A program made the translations under genes and the position numbers. Positions 45,012 to 54,215 of a DNA stretch of 64,000 nt are shown here, one piece after another (the stretch's first letter is position 1; each line of letters begins with the position of its first letter). Source of the stretch: Puniceicoccaceae bacterium (GTDB lineage Bacteria > Verrucomicrobiota > Verrucomicrobiia > Opitutales > JAFGAQ01); NCBI GenBank assembly GCA_028285755.1, contig JANQOQ010000014.1, positions 310,001 through 374,000 of the forward strand, written 5' to 3'. Below the pieces are notes generated by a model. The model did no database searches, had not been told where the DNA came from, and saw only the letters and a list, made by a program, of their open reading frames with translations.

Positions 45012-46120
45012 CTATATTGGATGAAGCCATGCATGAGCTGGTCTGCCCCCAATATTTCGTGACTGATATCGCTTAGATGAATTGCATCGCTCGGGGTATT
45101 CGGCTGAAAGCCACGAACGGCTCCGGGCGCATGGGAATCGCCAAACAACTTGGGAGCACGATAACTAAAGACGTAGTCGGCTGCCTTGTTTTTCAAAAAA
45201 TCGGAGTGCAGGCCAGCCCCTCCCTCAATGTATACCCCCGTTATGCCTTCAACAAAGCAACGTTTTTTAAATTGTTCATGGAAGTCATCGGTTTCCATTT
45301 GCCACACCTTCACTCCCATAGAGTCTTCAAAAGCCTGAATCATATTTGAATCACCTGATCCGGTCACAACGATGGTCCGATCCTTGTATTCATCTGTATA
45401 GACTTTGAAGAATTGAGGCTCCTTGAGCGTTTTTTTCTGGCGATCAAAGATAAACCGGATGGGGCAACCTTGAATACTATCTCCTGAGCGAATGGTTAAT
45501 GAAGGATTATCCTTGAGCACTGTATCTGCGCCTACTCCGATTGCTGGAAAGTATCTACGCCAATGCATGACGTTTTCGCGTGCTTCTGCTCCGGTTATCC
45601 ATTGGGATCTTCCAGAGTGGGTGGCGATCTTCCCATCCAGAGTACTTGCAAACTTGAGTGCTATCAGCGGTATACTCTGAGTAATCGCGTGATTAAAAAT
45701 AATGTTCAGTCGCGAGCATGCGTGCTTCTCGACCCCTGTCTTAACTTCTATTCCGGCTGTTTTGAGAATATCGATGGCGCGGCCGGAATGCAGAGGATTG
45801 GGGTCCAAGGTGCCTACTATCACTTTTTTAATACCACTTTCGAGGATTGCATCCGTGCAGGGTGGGGTACGGCCATGGGTACTGCAGGGTTCGAGCGTTA
45901 CATACAGGGTAGTATTTTCTGCTGATATCGCTTTGTGCTTGAGGCTGTTGATCGCCATGCGCTCCGCATGTGCTTCACCGGCTTTAGGGTGATATCCTTC
46001 TGCAACTTCCTGATCATCTTTTACTATAATACAGCCGACCATGGGGTTGGGGTGGGTTTGACCCCAAGCCTTCCTCGCCAACTCCAGTGCACGTTGCATC
46101 CAGTATTCGTCCGTTTTCAC
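45008..46120 (-). CDS. ribD: Bifunctional riboflavin biosynthesis deaminase/reductase
   Basis: Catalyses two consecutive steps of riboflavin synthesis. Residues 1-145 are the zinc deaminase domain: NPMVGCIIVKD, GEAHAERMAI with the ligand histidine, and VTLEPCSTHGRTPPCTDAI with the two cysteines. Residues 150-370 are the NADPH-dependent reductase: ALKFASTLDGKIATHSGRSQWITG, VGADTVLKDNPSLTIR, and YIEGGAGLHSDFL. The 370-residue length is normal. It lies 44 bp downstream of the sigma-factor gene on the same strand and may be read through from it. The other rib genes are not in the window. Confidence 0.95.
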   Translation of the reverse strand: MKTDEYWMQRALELARKAWGQTHPNPMVGCIIVKDDQEVAEGYHPKAGEAHAERMAINSLKHKAISAENTTLYVTLEPCSTHGRTPPCTDAILESGIKKVIVGTLDPNPLHSGRAIDILKTAGIEVKTGVEKHACSRLNIIFNHAITQSIPLIALKFASTLDGKIATHSGRSQWITGAEARENVMHWRRYFPAIGVGADTVLKDNPSLTIRSGDSIQGCPIRFIFDRQKKTLKEPQFFKVYTDEYKDRTIVVTGSGDSNMIQAFEDSMGVKVWQMETDDFHEQFKKRCFVEGITGVYIEGGAGLHSDFLKNKAADYVFSYRAPKLFGDSHAPGAVRGFQPNTPSDAIHLSDISHEILGADQLMHGFIQYS

Positions 46121-46164
46121 AATACGAATATCAAAACGCAGCTACTCTGATTTGCGAATCTTAT

Positions 46165-46767
46165 TTAAGACTCGGGGGCTTCGTCACCAAGTAAACGCAG
46201 CTTTAATTTGCGTTTGAGCTGCTTACGCGCTCGATAAAGGCGCGATTCTACGCCTCTTACTGAGCATCCCAGACTTTCGGAGATGTCTTCATAGCTTAGG
46301 CCTTGGTAATAGTGAAGGAGCACCGTGGTCTTCAGCGCATAAGGCAGTGATTCGATTGCGCGTATGACCTGCTGGTTTGATTCATCCTTGAGTAATTGTT
46401 TGCTCGGTTCTGCGGCATTTTTATCTGCAATCGAGAGGGTATTCGCTTCTTGCCAGTCCTCAAAATAGGGCTGATCAATGAGCGTGCGTCGCTTGTTCCA
46501 CTTCAGCCAGTTTTTGCAAAGGTTACCCGCGATCGCGTATATCCAGGATGAAAATTTACGGTCGGTTTTAAACCGATCGGAGTGCATGTAGAGTTTTACA
46601 AATGTCTCCTGAGTCAGATCCTGCGCCCACTCATAATCCAGGATAAAGCGATAGATAAAGGCCATGATGGGCTTCTGCCAGCGGTCGATCAGCGTATCTA
46701 GCGCTTGTCGATCTCCTTGTTGAAGCCTTTGCATGAGCTCATTATCAGTTAGCTCGCTTGAAGGCAT
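46165..46767 (-). CDS. ECF-type RNA polymerase sigma factor
   Basis: A 200-residue two-domain sigma factor. Region 2 (about residues 15-80) includes FIYRFILDYEWAQDLTQETFVKLY, the polymerase and -10 binding part; region 4 (about 130-185) includes GLSYEDISESLGCSVRGVESRLYRARKQLKRKL, the -35 binding helix-turn-helix. The start at 46767 is chosen because it follows the upstream membrane-protein stop codon by 25 bp; a GTG at 46830 would overlap that gene. ECF factors usually control a small envelope- or stress-related regulon and are held by a membrane partner; the gene directly upstream is the candidate. Confidence 0.88.
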   Translation of the reverse strand: MPSSELTDNELMQRLQQGDRQALDTLIDRWQKPIMAFIYRFILDYEWAQDLTQETFVKLYMHSDRFKTDRKFSSWIYAIAGNLCKNWLKWNKRRTLIDQPYFEDWQEANTLSIADKNAAEPSKQLLKDESNQQVIRAIESLPYALKTTVLLHYYQGLSYEDISESLGCSVRGVESRLYRARKQLKRKLKLRLLGDEAPES

Positions 46768-46792
46768 GGATTTGGGTATTTGGGATAAAGTC

Positions 46793-47506
46793 TTAATAAC
46801 GGGCGAAAAGCAGTTGACCGTAACGTTCACGTTGTTCCTCGTTGAGCAGGGTCAAAATTTCATTCATCAGCGCTTGTTGCTCCAATATAGCAGTTCGGTA
46901 GATTATATTGCGCTGTTGCTGATTCTGATACACCGAAAATAGATCCACCTCGCCGGACTCAAGGCGTTTGCGCTCGTAGGCTCGGTAATCGTTTTCAAAA
47001 TTGATCAGTGCTGAGTAAAAATCTTCAAAGCGTTCAATGTAGCTATTATGGATGGTCTTAAATGCTTCTGCCTGTTCAGGGCTCAGATGCACTGCATTGT
47101 AGACCTTGCTCAATGCCTCAGGCAGGTAGGTTTCCATTTGCAGGTATGCATTGGCAAGTTGGGCATCAGGGTTCGAGCGGTTGATCTGGCTTTTAAAGTA
47201 ACCGCAGGGATCAATCAAATTATTGTAGGCGACAAGCAGATTGCGGTCGTTCGCACTCATGGGTGGCCTTGTGGTCAGTTGTGTTGTGAGCATTGTCGCC
47301 ACTATAATCATAGCGATGCAGGCAGTTACAGTGATTGGCTTTAACCAAAGGGTGCTTATCCAGGTTTTTAAATCCAGCCCATCATCTTGTTTTAAGCTAT
47401 TCAAAGCCTGCTCATGAATACGGCGGTTTACTTTCGCTTTCAAACCATTCTGCCGGGGAAGCTCAACTTCCCAGTTCCTGATTAGCTGCTCGAGTTTCTT
47501 ATCCAT
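46793..47506 (-). CDS. Single-pass membrane protein, candidate anti-sigma factor
   Basis: A 237-residue protein. The start at 47506 (MDKKLEQLIRNWEVELP) is preferred over 47542. Residues 1-60 are charged and would face the cytosol, one hydrophobic helix follows (about residues 64-82, PITVTACIAMIIVATML), and the remaining 150 residues are a helical, Gln/Glu-rich periplasmic domain with LSPEQAEAFKTIHNSYIERFEDFY and ILTLLNEEQRERYGQLLF. The late part resembles CpxP/Spy-like sensor helices in style. It has no recognised zinc anti-sigma motif, so the anti-sigma role rests on its membrane topology and on lying immediately upstream of the sigma gene in one transcript. Confidence 0.55.
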   Translation of the reverse strand: MDKKLEQLIRNWEVELPRQNGLKAKVNRRIHEQALNSLKQDDGLDLKTWISTLWLKPITVTACIAMIIVATMLTTQLTTRPPMSANDRNLLVAYNNLIDPCGYFKSQINRSNPDAQLANAYLQMETYLPEALSKVYNAVHLSPEQAEAFKTIHNSYIERFEDFYSALINFENDYRAYERKRLESGEVDLFSVYQNQQQRNIIYRTAILEQQALMNEILTLLNEEQRERYGQLLFARY

Positions 47507-47631
47507 AATAAATTGCTGCAATGTAACTAATACAACTCTCAAACAGCATACCCTTCATCTATTATTTTTGAAGTATAGCCGCGTGGACAACGTGTATTAC
47601 TTGTTATAAATAATAAAGCAAATTAACTGAA

Positions 47632-48342
47632 ATGAGCAAACGATACCAAATACTTACCATCTTAACCTTGGCTGCGATCAGTATAGCCAGTGCGCAGAAA
47701 GATGAAGAGCTTGCCCTAAAGCTAATCGAATTTGAAGAGCCCTATTTAAATGCATCCCGTAATCTCGCAATCAACGGGGAAGTCACCATGAGGATGGCTG
47801 TTTTAATTGATGAGGAGGGCAATATCTTTGACTGGATGCCTACTCACACCAGCGATCGCATGCTAATTCCCGCCATGAAGAACGTGATCAATAAGTGGAA
47901 ATTTGAACCAGTACTCGATGAAGAAGGGGAACCTTCCTGGCTCTATGCGACCATATCATTCAAGCTGATAATGACCGGTCAGCTCGTGAACCTCACAATG
48001 ATGGAGGCGGCACAGAGTAAATTTCCCCATTTATTGGATGATGATTTTGATCTCGTTATCCCTTTTAGCCGTCTGGATTCTATACCCCGACCCGTCTATA
48101 TGGAGGAGCTGACGGTTTACGAAGGTATGTTGGATGCACCGCATACAGAGTTTATTTTTTATGAGTTCTTTATCGATGAAGAGGGTAACGTCCGCATGCC
48201 GGTTTTAAGGAATTCGGATGCAAGTTACGACGTACTTGCAGTGATTTATGAGTCCCTCATGAAGTGGAAGTTTGAGCCGCCGACACGCAATGGTCGGCCG
48301 GTTGTAACGCGTGTTATACAGCCATTCAAGCTTCCCCGCTAG
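47632..48342 (+). CDS. Periplasmic protein with two TonB C-terminal-like domains
   Basis: A 236-residue exported protein with a Sec signal (about residues 1-21, ending SIASA). Two similar modules follow, about residues 30-115 and 130-235. Each ends in the TonB-type pattern: INKWKFEPVLDEEGEP and LMKWKFEPPTRNGRPV, with preceding VLIDEEGNIFDWMP and FFIDEEGNVRMPVL strands. Canonical TonB has an N-terminal membrane anchor and one such domain; here there is no anchor beyond the signal and two domains, so it is not a standard energy transducer. It is divergent from the membrane-protein/sigma pair across 125 bp and might be a target of that sigma factor. It ends at a strong terminator. Confidence 0.65.
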   Translation: MSKRYQILTILTLAAISIASAQKDEELALKLIEFEEPYLNASRNLAINGEVTMRMAVLIDEEGNIFDWMPTHTSDRMLIPAMKNVINKWKFEPVLDEEGEPSWLYATISFKLIMTGQLVNLTMMEAAQSKFPHLLDDDFDLVIPFSRLDSIPRPVYMEELTVYEGMLDAPHTEFIFYEFFIDEEGNVRMPVLRNSDASYDVLAVIYESLMKWKFEPPTRNGRPVVTRVIQPFKLPR

Positions 48343-48390
48343 TATTTCCGGGTTCCTCTTAATCTCTGGTTAGTATCAGATTGTGGTTGA

Positions 48391-48416
48391 AAGCTGCCTT
48401 CGGGCAGCTTTTTTTT
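48391..48416 (+). terminator. Intrinsic terminator between the TonB-like gene and alaS
   Basis: Stem AAGCTGCC (48391-48398) pairs perfectly with GGCAGCTT (48403-48410) across a TTCG tetraloop, followed by a run of T to 48416. It ends only seven bases before the alaS ATG at 48424, so it also lies in the alaS leader if alaS has an upstream promoter. Confidence 0.9.
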
Positions 48417-48423
48417 GTGCCTT

Positions 48424-51087
48424 ATGGATTCAGCCTCCATCAGACAATCGTATTTAAAATTCTTTGAAGGCAAAGGGCACAAAATTGTGCCTTCGGCCTC
48501 CCTCTTGCCACAGGCGCCCAATCTGCTCTTTAACAATGCGGGCATGAATCCGTTTGTACCGTATTTTCTGGAAGAACGGCAGGCACCGCATCCAAGGCTT
48601 GTGGATACCCAAAAGTGTATCCGTGCGGGAGGTAAACACAATGACCTGGAGGATGTGGGCCTCGATACCTATCACCACACGTTCTTTGAAATGCTGGGTA
48701 ACTGGTCCTTCGGTGATTACTTTAAAAAGGAAGCGATCGAATGGGGTTGGGAACTTCTGACTGAAGTCTGGAAACTGCCCAAGGAACGTCTCTATGTGAC
48801 GGTCTACAAACCTGCTAATGGGGAACCCGCTGACTTTGATCAGGAAGCCTATGATATTTGGGCCAATGTATTGGAGAAGTCAGGACTGGATCCGCAAATC
48901 CATATCGTCACCGGTTCTGCTAAAGATAATTTCTGGATGATGGGGGACACGGGCCCATGCGGCCCCTGTAGTGAGGTGCATGTCGATCTCACTGAAAAAG
49001 GGGATACCCAAGGTTCCCTGGTCAACAAGGACTCGGCATTCTGCATGGAAATCTGGAATCTGGTCTTCATCCAGTTCAATGCACAGCCGGACGGCTCATT
49101 TGAGCCACTTGCGAATAAGCATGTGGATACCGGGCTTGGACTCGAGCGGGTTGCCGGTATGTTCGCAAGTACCGATGGTTTTACAAAATTCGGGAAAGTG
49201 CCTTCCAATTACGACAGCGACCTGTTTACGGATATTTTTAGTGAAATCAGTAAATACGCGCCGATCCAATACACTGCAACCGTACCGGATTCGATCGATA
49301 CCGCTACTGAGCAGGAGCAGGTGGATGTGCGCATGCGGGCACTCGCTGATCACTTGCGGGCGGTCACTTTCGCGATTGGTGATGGTATATTGCCAGGCAA
49401 TGAGGGTCGCAATTATGTGATTCGCCATATTCTTCGGCGCGGCGTTCTAGCTGCCCAGCGACTCGGGCTTAAGTGTGGTGATTTTGCAAAACTGATTGAG
49501 CCTTTGATTCTAAAAATGGCACCTTTTTTTCCTGAGTTGGATAAACGTAGAGTGCTCATACAGAAGGTGATCGCAGGAGAGGAAGAGGCATTTTACAAGA
49601 CCATCGATAAGGGCCTGCAGATATTTAATGAGCTCGCTGAAAAAAGCGCGGGTGAAGTTGCTGGAGCAGATGCGTTTCTGCTCTATGACACCTATGGCTT
49701 CCCGCTGGAAATGACCGAGATGATTGCACGGGAACGTGGAATGACCGTAGATACAGAAGGATTTGAGGCGTCCATGGAAGAACAACGCCAGCGTGCACGT
49801 GCGGCCCAGAAAAAGACGGTCATTTCCGTTAAGTCCGGCGATCAGGAACCCACGATTTTTGACGGCTACAAACCTGAAAATCTGGAAGACTATGAAGCAT
49901 CGCTACTGGAAGTGATTCCCACTGAAGAGGGAAAGAGCCTATTAGTTTTTGATAGAACTCCATTCTATGGCGAAAAGGGTGGACAAGTCGGCGATACAGG
50001 CGGTGTGCTTCTAGAGGGTAACCCTTACATCATTACCAACACTACCATCGATGCGAACGGGCGATACCTGCATCATGTGGATGCAGCGATTGATCCGAGT
50101 TTAGCAGGAAATCAGGTGTTGATGGGGGTGGAGCCGATTCGACGTATGGAGATACAGCGCCATCATACTGCGACGCACTTGTTGCATTGGGCATTGCGCG
50201 AGGTGCTGGGGGATCACGTACACCAGGCGGGTTCGTATGTAGATGATATGCGCCTGCGTTTTGACTTTTCGCACTTCGAAAAAGTAAGTCCCGAGCAAAT
50301 CGCCGAGATTGAAAAGCGCGTGAGAATTAAAGTGCTTGAAAATACCCGGGTCGTTGATTTTGAAACCCCATTTGACGAAAAGCCGGATGACGTCCTTGCA
50401 TTTTTCGAGGATAAGTATGGCGATGTTGTTCGTGTGGTGGATATCGGCGGGTATTCGAAAGAGCTTTGCGCGGGCACGCATGTGAAAACCACCTGCGAGG
50501 TGGGATTCGTGAAGATTATTCAAGAATCTTCAATTGCTGCGGGTTCAAGGCGGATTGAAGCGATCACGGGCAACGCATTTCAGGAATGGTTCACCCAAAA
50601 CATGCTGGCAGCAGAAGCGGCCGCAAAATCCCTCAGTTGCCAGATCCCGGAATTACCAGAGCAGGTTTCCCGATTGCTGGAGGAAAAGAAAAACCTGGAT
50701 AAGAAGCTGAAGGATTTAAGCATGAGTGCCTCGTCCAGGGGTGCGGATGCCTTGTTGGAGAATGCTCAGGAAATCAACGGCATGAAGTGGGTGATCGGCA
50801 AACTGGATGTGGCTAACCCCAACGATTTGCGTGGCCTCGGAGTGCGATTGCTTAAGGAGCTGGGGGAGGGAGTTGTTTTACTCGGAGCTGAGCTGGGCGA
50901 AAAGGTTTCCGTAGTTGCTCTTTGCTCGCCGGATGCGGTCACTAACGGGTTCAAGGCTGGAGAAATCGTGAATAAAACCGTGAGTGAACTGGGTGGCAAA
51001 GGCGGGGGTAAGCCCGACTTTGCGATGGGTGGCGCCAAAAATAACGGCAAGCTCCAGGAGGTCCTCGACGCGCAGCTTAAGAGATAA
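48424..51087 (+). CDS. alaS: Alanyl-tRNA synthetase
   Basis: Charges tRNA-Ala with alanine and edits misacylated tRNA. The 887-residue protein is full length. Catalytic domain: FFEGKGHKIVPSASLLP, NAGMNPFVPYF, FEMLGNWSFGDYF, and MMGDTGPCGPCSEVH. Editing domain: zinc-binding RHHTATHLLHWALR and ELCAGTHVKTTCEVG with the HxxxH and cysteine/histidine ligands. The oligomerisation C-Ala domain ends with GGKGGGKPDFAMGGAK. The ATG at 48424 is chosen over a TTG at 48415. Its end overlaps the convergent ygfZ stop by 11 bp. Confidence 0.98.
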   Translation: MDSASIRQSYLKFFEGKGHKIVPSASLLPQAPNLLFNNAGMNPFVPYFLEERQAPHPRLVDTQKCIRAGGKHNDLEDVGLDTYHHTFFEMLGNWSFGDYFKKEAIEWGWELLTEVWKLPKERLYVTVYKPANGEPADFDQEAYDIWANVLEKSGLDPQIHIVTGSAKDNFWMMGDTGPCGPCSEVHVDLTEKGDTQGSLVNKDSAFCMEIWNLVFIQFNAQPDGSFEPLANKHVDTGLGLERVAGMFASTDGFTKFGKVPSNYDSDLFTDIFSEISKYAPIQYTATVPDSIDTATEQEQVDVRMRALADHLRAVTFAIGDGILPGNEGRNYVIRHILRRGVLAAQRLGLKCGDFAKLIEPLILKMAPFFPELDKRRVLIQKVIAGEEEAFYKTIDKGLQIFNELAEKSAGEVAGADAFLLYDTYGFPLEMTEMIARERGMTVDTEGFEASMEEQRQRARAAQKKTVISVKSGDQEPTIFDGYKPENLEDYEASLLEVIPTEEGKSLLVFDRTPFYGEKGGQVGDTGGVLLEGNPYIITNTTIDANGRYLHHVDAAIDPSLAGNQVLMGVEPIRRMEIQRHHTATHLLHWALREVLGDHVHQAGSYVDDMRLRFDFSHFEKVSPEQIAEIEKRVRIKVLENTRVVDFETPFDEKPDDVLAFFEDKYGDVVRVVDIGGYSKELCAGTHVKTTCEVGFVKIIQESSIAAGSRRIEAITGNAFQEWFTQNMLAAEAAAKSLSCQIPELPEQVSRLLEEKKNLDKKLKDLSMSASSRGADALLENAQEINGMKWVIGKLDVANPNDLRGLGVRLLKELGEGVVLLGAELGEKVSVVALCSPDAVTNGFKAGEIVNKTVSELGGKGGGKPDFAMGGAKNNGKLQEVLDAQLKR

Positions 51088-51991
51088 TCTTGAGGGGAAT
51101 ATCCGCACCACCACTCTTCACATGCAGTGCTTTTTCCAAGGCGCGCATTCTGAGCATTCCCAACCCATAGCTATTATGGTCTGAGTGGGCCAAACTGCTT
51201 AAGGTGCCCACTTGCAATGTATCTGCATAAATAGGCGAGGGTAGGTCGATTTCTTTGGGGTCTTCGATTTCAAATTTCAGTAGCTGCTTGGTCAATTTTC
51301 CGGTTTTTCGAAAGTGCGCCATGAGCTCCTGCCCCGGGAAGCAGCCTTTTTTGAAGTCGATCGCGTGCGTTTCCAGCTTTGCCTCCTGAGGAATGTTTTT
51401 GCTGCTCAGATCTTTGGGAATCGCAACTTGCCCGGCATGGATACGCAGAAGCTCCCGCTCGTTGGAATTGAATGGATGTGCTTCTTCAATACCTGCATTT
51501 ACGGACAGTTGAAATTTGATTTGGCTGATAATTTCGATTGGTGCAATGAACAGAAGCTGATCCTGACCACCCAAATTACCCTTAATCGAAATCGCGTCAT
51601 CCGTTTCGTTCACATCTTCCAGAACATAAACTCTCAAATCCTCGGGTAGATCAATCGTATCCAAATCTCCAACCAACTCCAGTGCGGCCATCGAATCTCC
51701 CAGGTCGGTTACCTCCACATTATCGGCAACGATGTGGTGGGTAATGGCTTCAGTGAGTATTTCGGTGGGGCAATATTGGCTCCAAACCAGCAGTGACTCA
51801 GGGCTTTGTGCATAGACGTTGAGATCTGCGGCAATCTTACCGCGCGTATCCAGTATGAGCCCATACCTCCACTGCCGGCTCTCCGGTTCAGGGATGGATA
51901 CCGTCATCTGCGAATCCAGATAACGCAGTGCGTCATCCCCATGGATATGCAGGCAACTGGTGAGTTTTCCTTCAAATAGCATCGCGCACAT
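51077..51991 (-). CDS. ygfZ: Folate-binding YgfZ/GcvT-like protein
   Basis: A protein of about 304 residues in the GcvT-fold YgfZ family, which helps in iron-sulfur cluster protein maturation through folate. The diagnostic motif FKKGCFPGQELMAHFRKTGKL contains the conserved KGCxxGQE cysteine, and residues 5-30 (FEGKLTSCLHIHGDDALRYLDS) match the family start. The start is uncertain: an ATG at 52048 gives 19 more residues but shares its bases with the divergent DAHP synthase start, so the ATG at 51991 (or 51982) is chosen. It is convergent with alaS, overlapping by 11 bp, and divergent from the DAHP synthase gene. Confidence 0.82.
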   Translation of the reverse strand: MCAMLFEGKLTSCLHIHGDDALRYLDSQMTVSIPEPESRQWRYGLILDTRGKIAADLNVYAQSPESLLVWSQYCPTEILTEAITHHIVADNVEVTDLGDSMAALELVGDLDTIDLPEDLRVYVLEDVNETDDAISIKGNLGGQDQLLFIAPIEIISQIKFQLSVNAGIEEAHPFNSNERELLRIHAGQVAIPKDLSSKNIPQEAKLETHAIDFKKGCFPGQELMAHFRKTGKLTKQLLKFEIEDPKEIDLPSPIYADTLQVGTLSSLAHSDHNSYGLGMLRMRALEKALHVKSGGADIPLKIIS

Positions 51992-52046
51992 ATTATGAGG
52001 TTGATCATAAGCACCCAACTGTTCAAGTAATAGGATTACTTTTGTC

Positions 52047-53087
52047 ATGTCACAAGTATCAGATATTAACATCCAGGTAACGGATCCCTTGCCTACCCCA
52101 AGGGAGATTCGCAATGAGCTGCCGATCACTGAGGCCCAGGCAACCCAGCTTACCGAGTATCGCAAAGCAATCGCTGAAATTCTATTTGGAGATGACCCGC
52201 GGCTGATGGTGATCGTGGGGCCGTGCTCAATTCACGATACCGAAGCGGGATTGGAATATGCGAGGCGCCTCAAAGCGCTCTCCGATGAATTATCGGACCG
52301 CATGTTTATGGTGATGCGCGCGTATTTTGAGAAGCCACGCACCTCCGTCGGCTGGAAGGGCTTGATTATGGACCCCGAGCTGGATGATTCCTGCAATCTA
52401 CCACTGGGGCTACGTCGCGGACGTCAATTTTTACGTGACCTGCTTGCCATGGGCATCCCCACAGCGACTGAGCTGTTAGATCCCATTACGCCCCAATATA
52501 TAGCGGATGTGATCGCCTGGTCTGCCGTAGGGGCTCGGACTTCAGAGTCGCAGACTCACCGGCAGATGGCATCCGGTCTCTCGATGCCGTTAGGATTTAA
52601 GAATACGACCTCTGGTAATTTGCAGGCAGCAGTCAACGCGATCAAAGCCGCGTCCGCGAGTATGACCTTTATGGGGATTGATGAAGATGGCAAGGCCTCT
52701 GCGGTCACGACGAAGGGTAATCCCCATTGCCATATTATTCTACGCGGCGGTAGTAATGGACCCAATTATTCTGATGAGGATCTCGATGCTTGTGCAGAGT
52801 TGTTGCGCAAAAACGGGTTGATCGAGTCGATTACCGTGGATTGCAGCCACGCCAATAGTAACAAGGATCATCGATTACAGCCCGAAGTTATGAGATCGGT
52901 TATCGCCAAAAGGTTATCCGGTTTAAAGGCGATGCGTGCAGTTATGATCGAAGGTAATATAAACCCCGGAAATCAGAAATTCCCATCGAACGGAGAGCTG
53001 GCTTATGGCGTCTCAATCACCGATGCATGCCTCGGTTGGGATGAAACGGAAGCCCTGCTTCGTGAAACCTACCAAAAACTCGGATAA
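52047..53087 (+). CDS. 3-deoxy-7-phosphoheptulonate synthase (DAHP synthase)
   Basis: The first step of the shikimate pathway, condensing phosphoenolpyruvate and erythrose-4-phosphate. The 346 residues are of the type I AroFGH class: MVIVGPCSIHDTEAGLEYA, VMRAYFEKPRTSVGWKGLI, GLRRGRQFLRDLL, ATELLDPITPQYIADVIAWSAVGART, GFKNTTSGNLQAAVNAI, and DCSHANSNKDHR with metal-binding residues. Which of aroF, aroG or aroH feedback types it is cannot be read from the sequence. It starts at 52047 and precedes mdh by 62 bp. Confidence 0.96.
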   Translation: MSQVSDINIQVTDPLPTPREIRNELPITEAQATQLTEYRKAIAEILFGDDPRLMVIVGPCSIHDTEAGLEYARRLKALSDELSDRMFMVMRAYFEKPRTSVGWKGLIMDPELDDSCNLPLGLRRGRQFLRDLLAMGIPTATELLDPITPQYIADVIAWSAVGARTSESQTHRQMASGLSMPLGFKNTTSGNLQAAVNAIKAASASMTFMGIDEDGKASAVTTKGNPHCHIILRGGSNGPNYSDEDLDACAELLRKNGLIESITVDCSHANSNKDHRLQPEVMRSVIAKRLSGLKAMRAVMIEGNINPGNQKFPSNGELAYGVSITDACLGWDETEALLRETYQKLG

Positions 53088-53149
53088 ACTTATAAAATTT
53101 CTCTAATAAATATTGTCATTGTATCAATAAAACTTATACCTAACTCATA

Positions 53150-54136
53150 ATGAACGATCCTATACGTGTTTCAGTAACGGGCGCAGCCGGCAATATTGGC
53201 TATGCGCTCCTTTTCCGTATCGCGTCCGGTGGGGTATTTGGCCCTGACCAACCGGTTGCCCTCAACCTCATCGAGATTCCTCCTGCGATGGATGCATTGA
53301 AGGGGGTTGTGATGGAATTGGATGACTGTGCTTTCCCATTATTAACGGATATTGTGGCCACTTCGGATCTTAACGAGGGCTTCAAGGATACAAACTGGGC
53401 GTTGCTCGTAGGCAGTGTGCCTCGCAAGGCGGGTATGGAGCGTGGGGATCTCCTTGGCATTAACGGAAAGATTTTCACCAGTCAGGGACAGGCGATCGCC
53501 AACAACGCTGCTGCAGACGTGCGTGTGCTCGTAGTGGGTAACCCCTGCAATACGAATTGCCTGATCGCCATGAACAACGCTCCGGGAATCCCCAAGGATC
53601 GATTCTTTGCAATGACTCGCCTGGACGAAAACCGTGCGAAGTCGCAGCTTGCCCAAAAAGCGGGTGTCCCGGTTTCTCAGGTGACTAATATGACTATTTG
53701 GGGTAACCACTCAGCCACTCAATATCCTGATTTCTACAATGCTCAGATAAATGGAGTCTCCGCTGCTGAGGTCATCAACGATGAAGCGTGGCTAAAAGAC
53801 ACTTTCATACCCAAGGTGCAAAAACGGGGTGCTGAAATCATTCAGGCACGCGGTGCGTCATCTGCCGCTTCGGCTGCCAATGCAGCGATCGATACTGTGA
53901 AATCCTTGATCGGCGAAACGCCCGAGGGGGATTATCACAGTGTGTGTGTATGCTCCGATGGTAGCTATGGTGTTCAAGAGGGCCTCATTTCATCCTTTCC
54001 GATTAAATCCAGCGGAGGTAGCTGGGAGATTGTCCAGGGAGTGGACATCAACGAATACAGCCGTGAGAAGATCGACGCATCCGTTAACGAGCTCAAGGAA
54101 GAGCTGGATGCCGTAAAAGATCTGATTCCGTCCTAG
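53150..54136 (+). CDS. mdh: Malate dehydrogenase
   Basis: Oxidises malate to oxaloacetate in the TCA cycle. The 328-residue, type 2 cytosolic-like form shows the NAD-binding loop [19 protein letters not shown], substrate-binding [43 protein letters not shown], and the catalytic histidine in [13 protein letters not shown]. Together with gltA at 17.3 kb it supplies the oxaloacetate/citrate end of the cycle. It is followed by a bidirectional terminator that also ends the polysaccharide cluster. Confidence 0.96.
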   Translation: MNDPIRVSVTGAAGNIGYALLFRIASGGVFGPDQPVALNLIEIPPAMDALKGVVMELDDCAFPLLTDIVATSDLNEGFKDTNWALLVGSVPRKAGMERGDLLGINGKIFTSQGQAIANNAAADVRVLVVGNPCNTNCLIAMNNAPGIPKDRFFAMTRLDENRAKSQLAQKAGVPVSQVTNMTIWGNHSATQYPDFYNAQINGVSAAEVINDEAWLKDTFIPKVQKRGAEIIQARGASSAASAANAAIDTVKSLIGETPEGDYHSVCVCSDGSYGVQEGLISSFPIKSSGGSWEIVQGVDINEYSREKIDASVNELKEELDAVKDLIPS

Positions 54137-54164
54137 TCTTTTCTTATTGTATTCATGTTCCGAC

Positions 54165-54196
54165 AAAAAAGGCTTCCCTTTTGGGAAGCCTTTTTT
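54165..54196. terminator. Bidirectional intrinsic terminator between mdh and the polysaccharide cluster
   Basis: Stem GGCTTCCC (54171-54178) pairs with GGGAAGCC (54183-54190) around a TTTT loop, extended by six A-T pairs, with an A-run on the left and a T-run on the right, so it can stop transcription from both sides. Confidence 0.95.
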
Positions 54197-54215
54197 AATT
54201 TCAAATCTGATTAAC

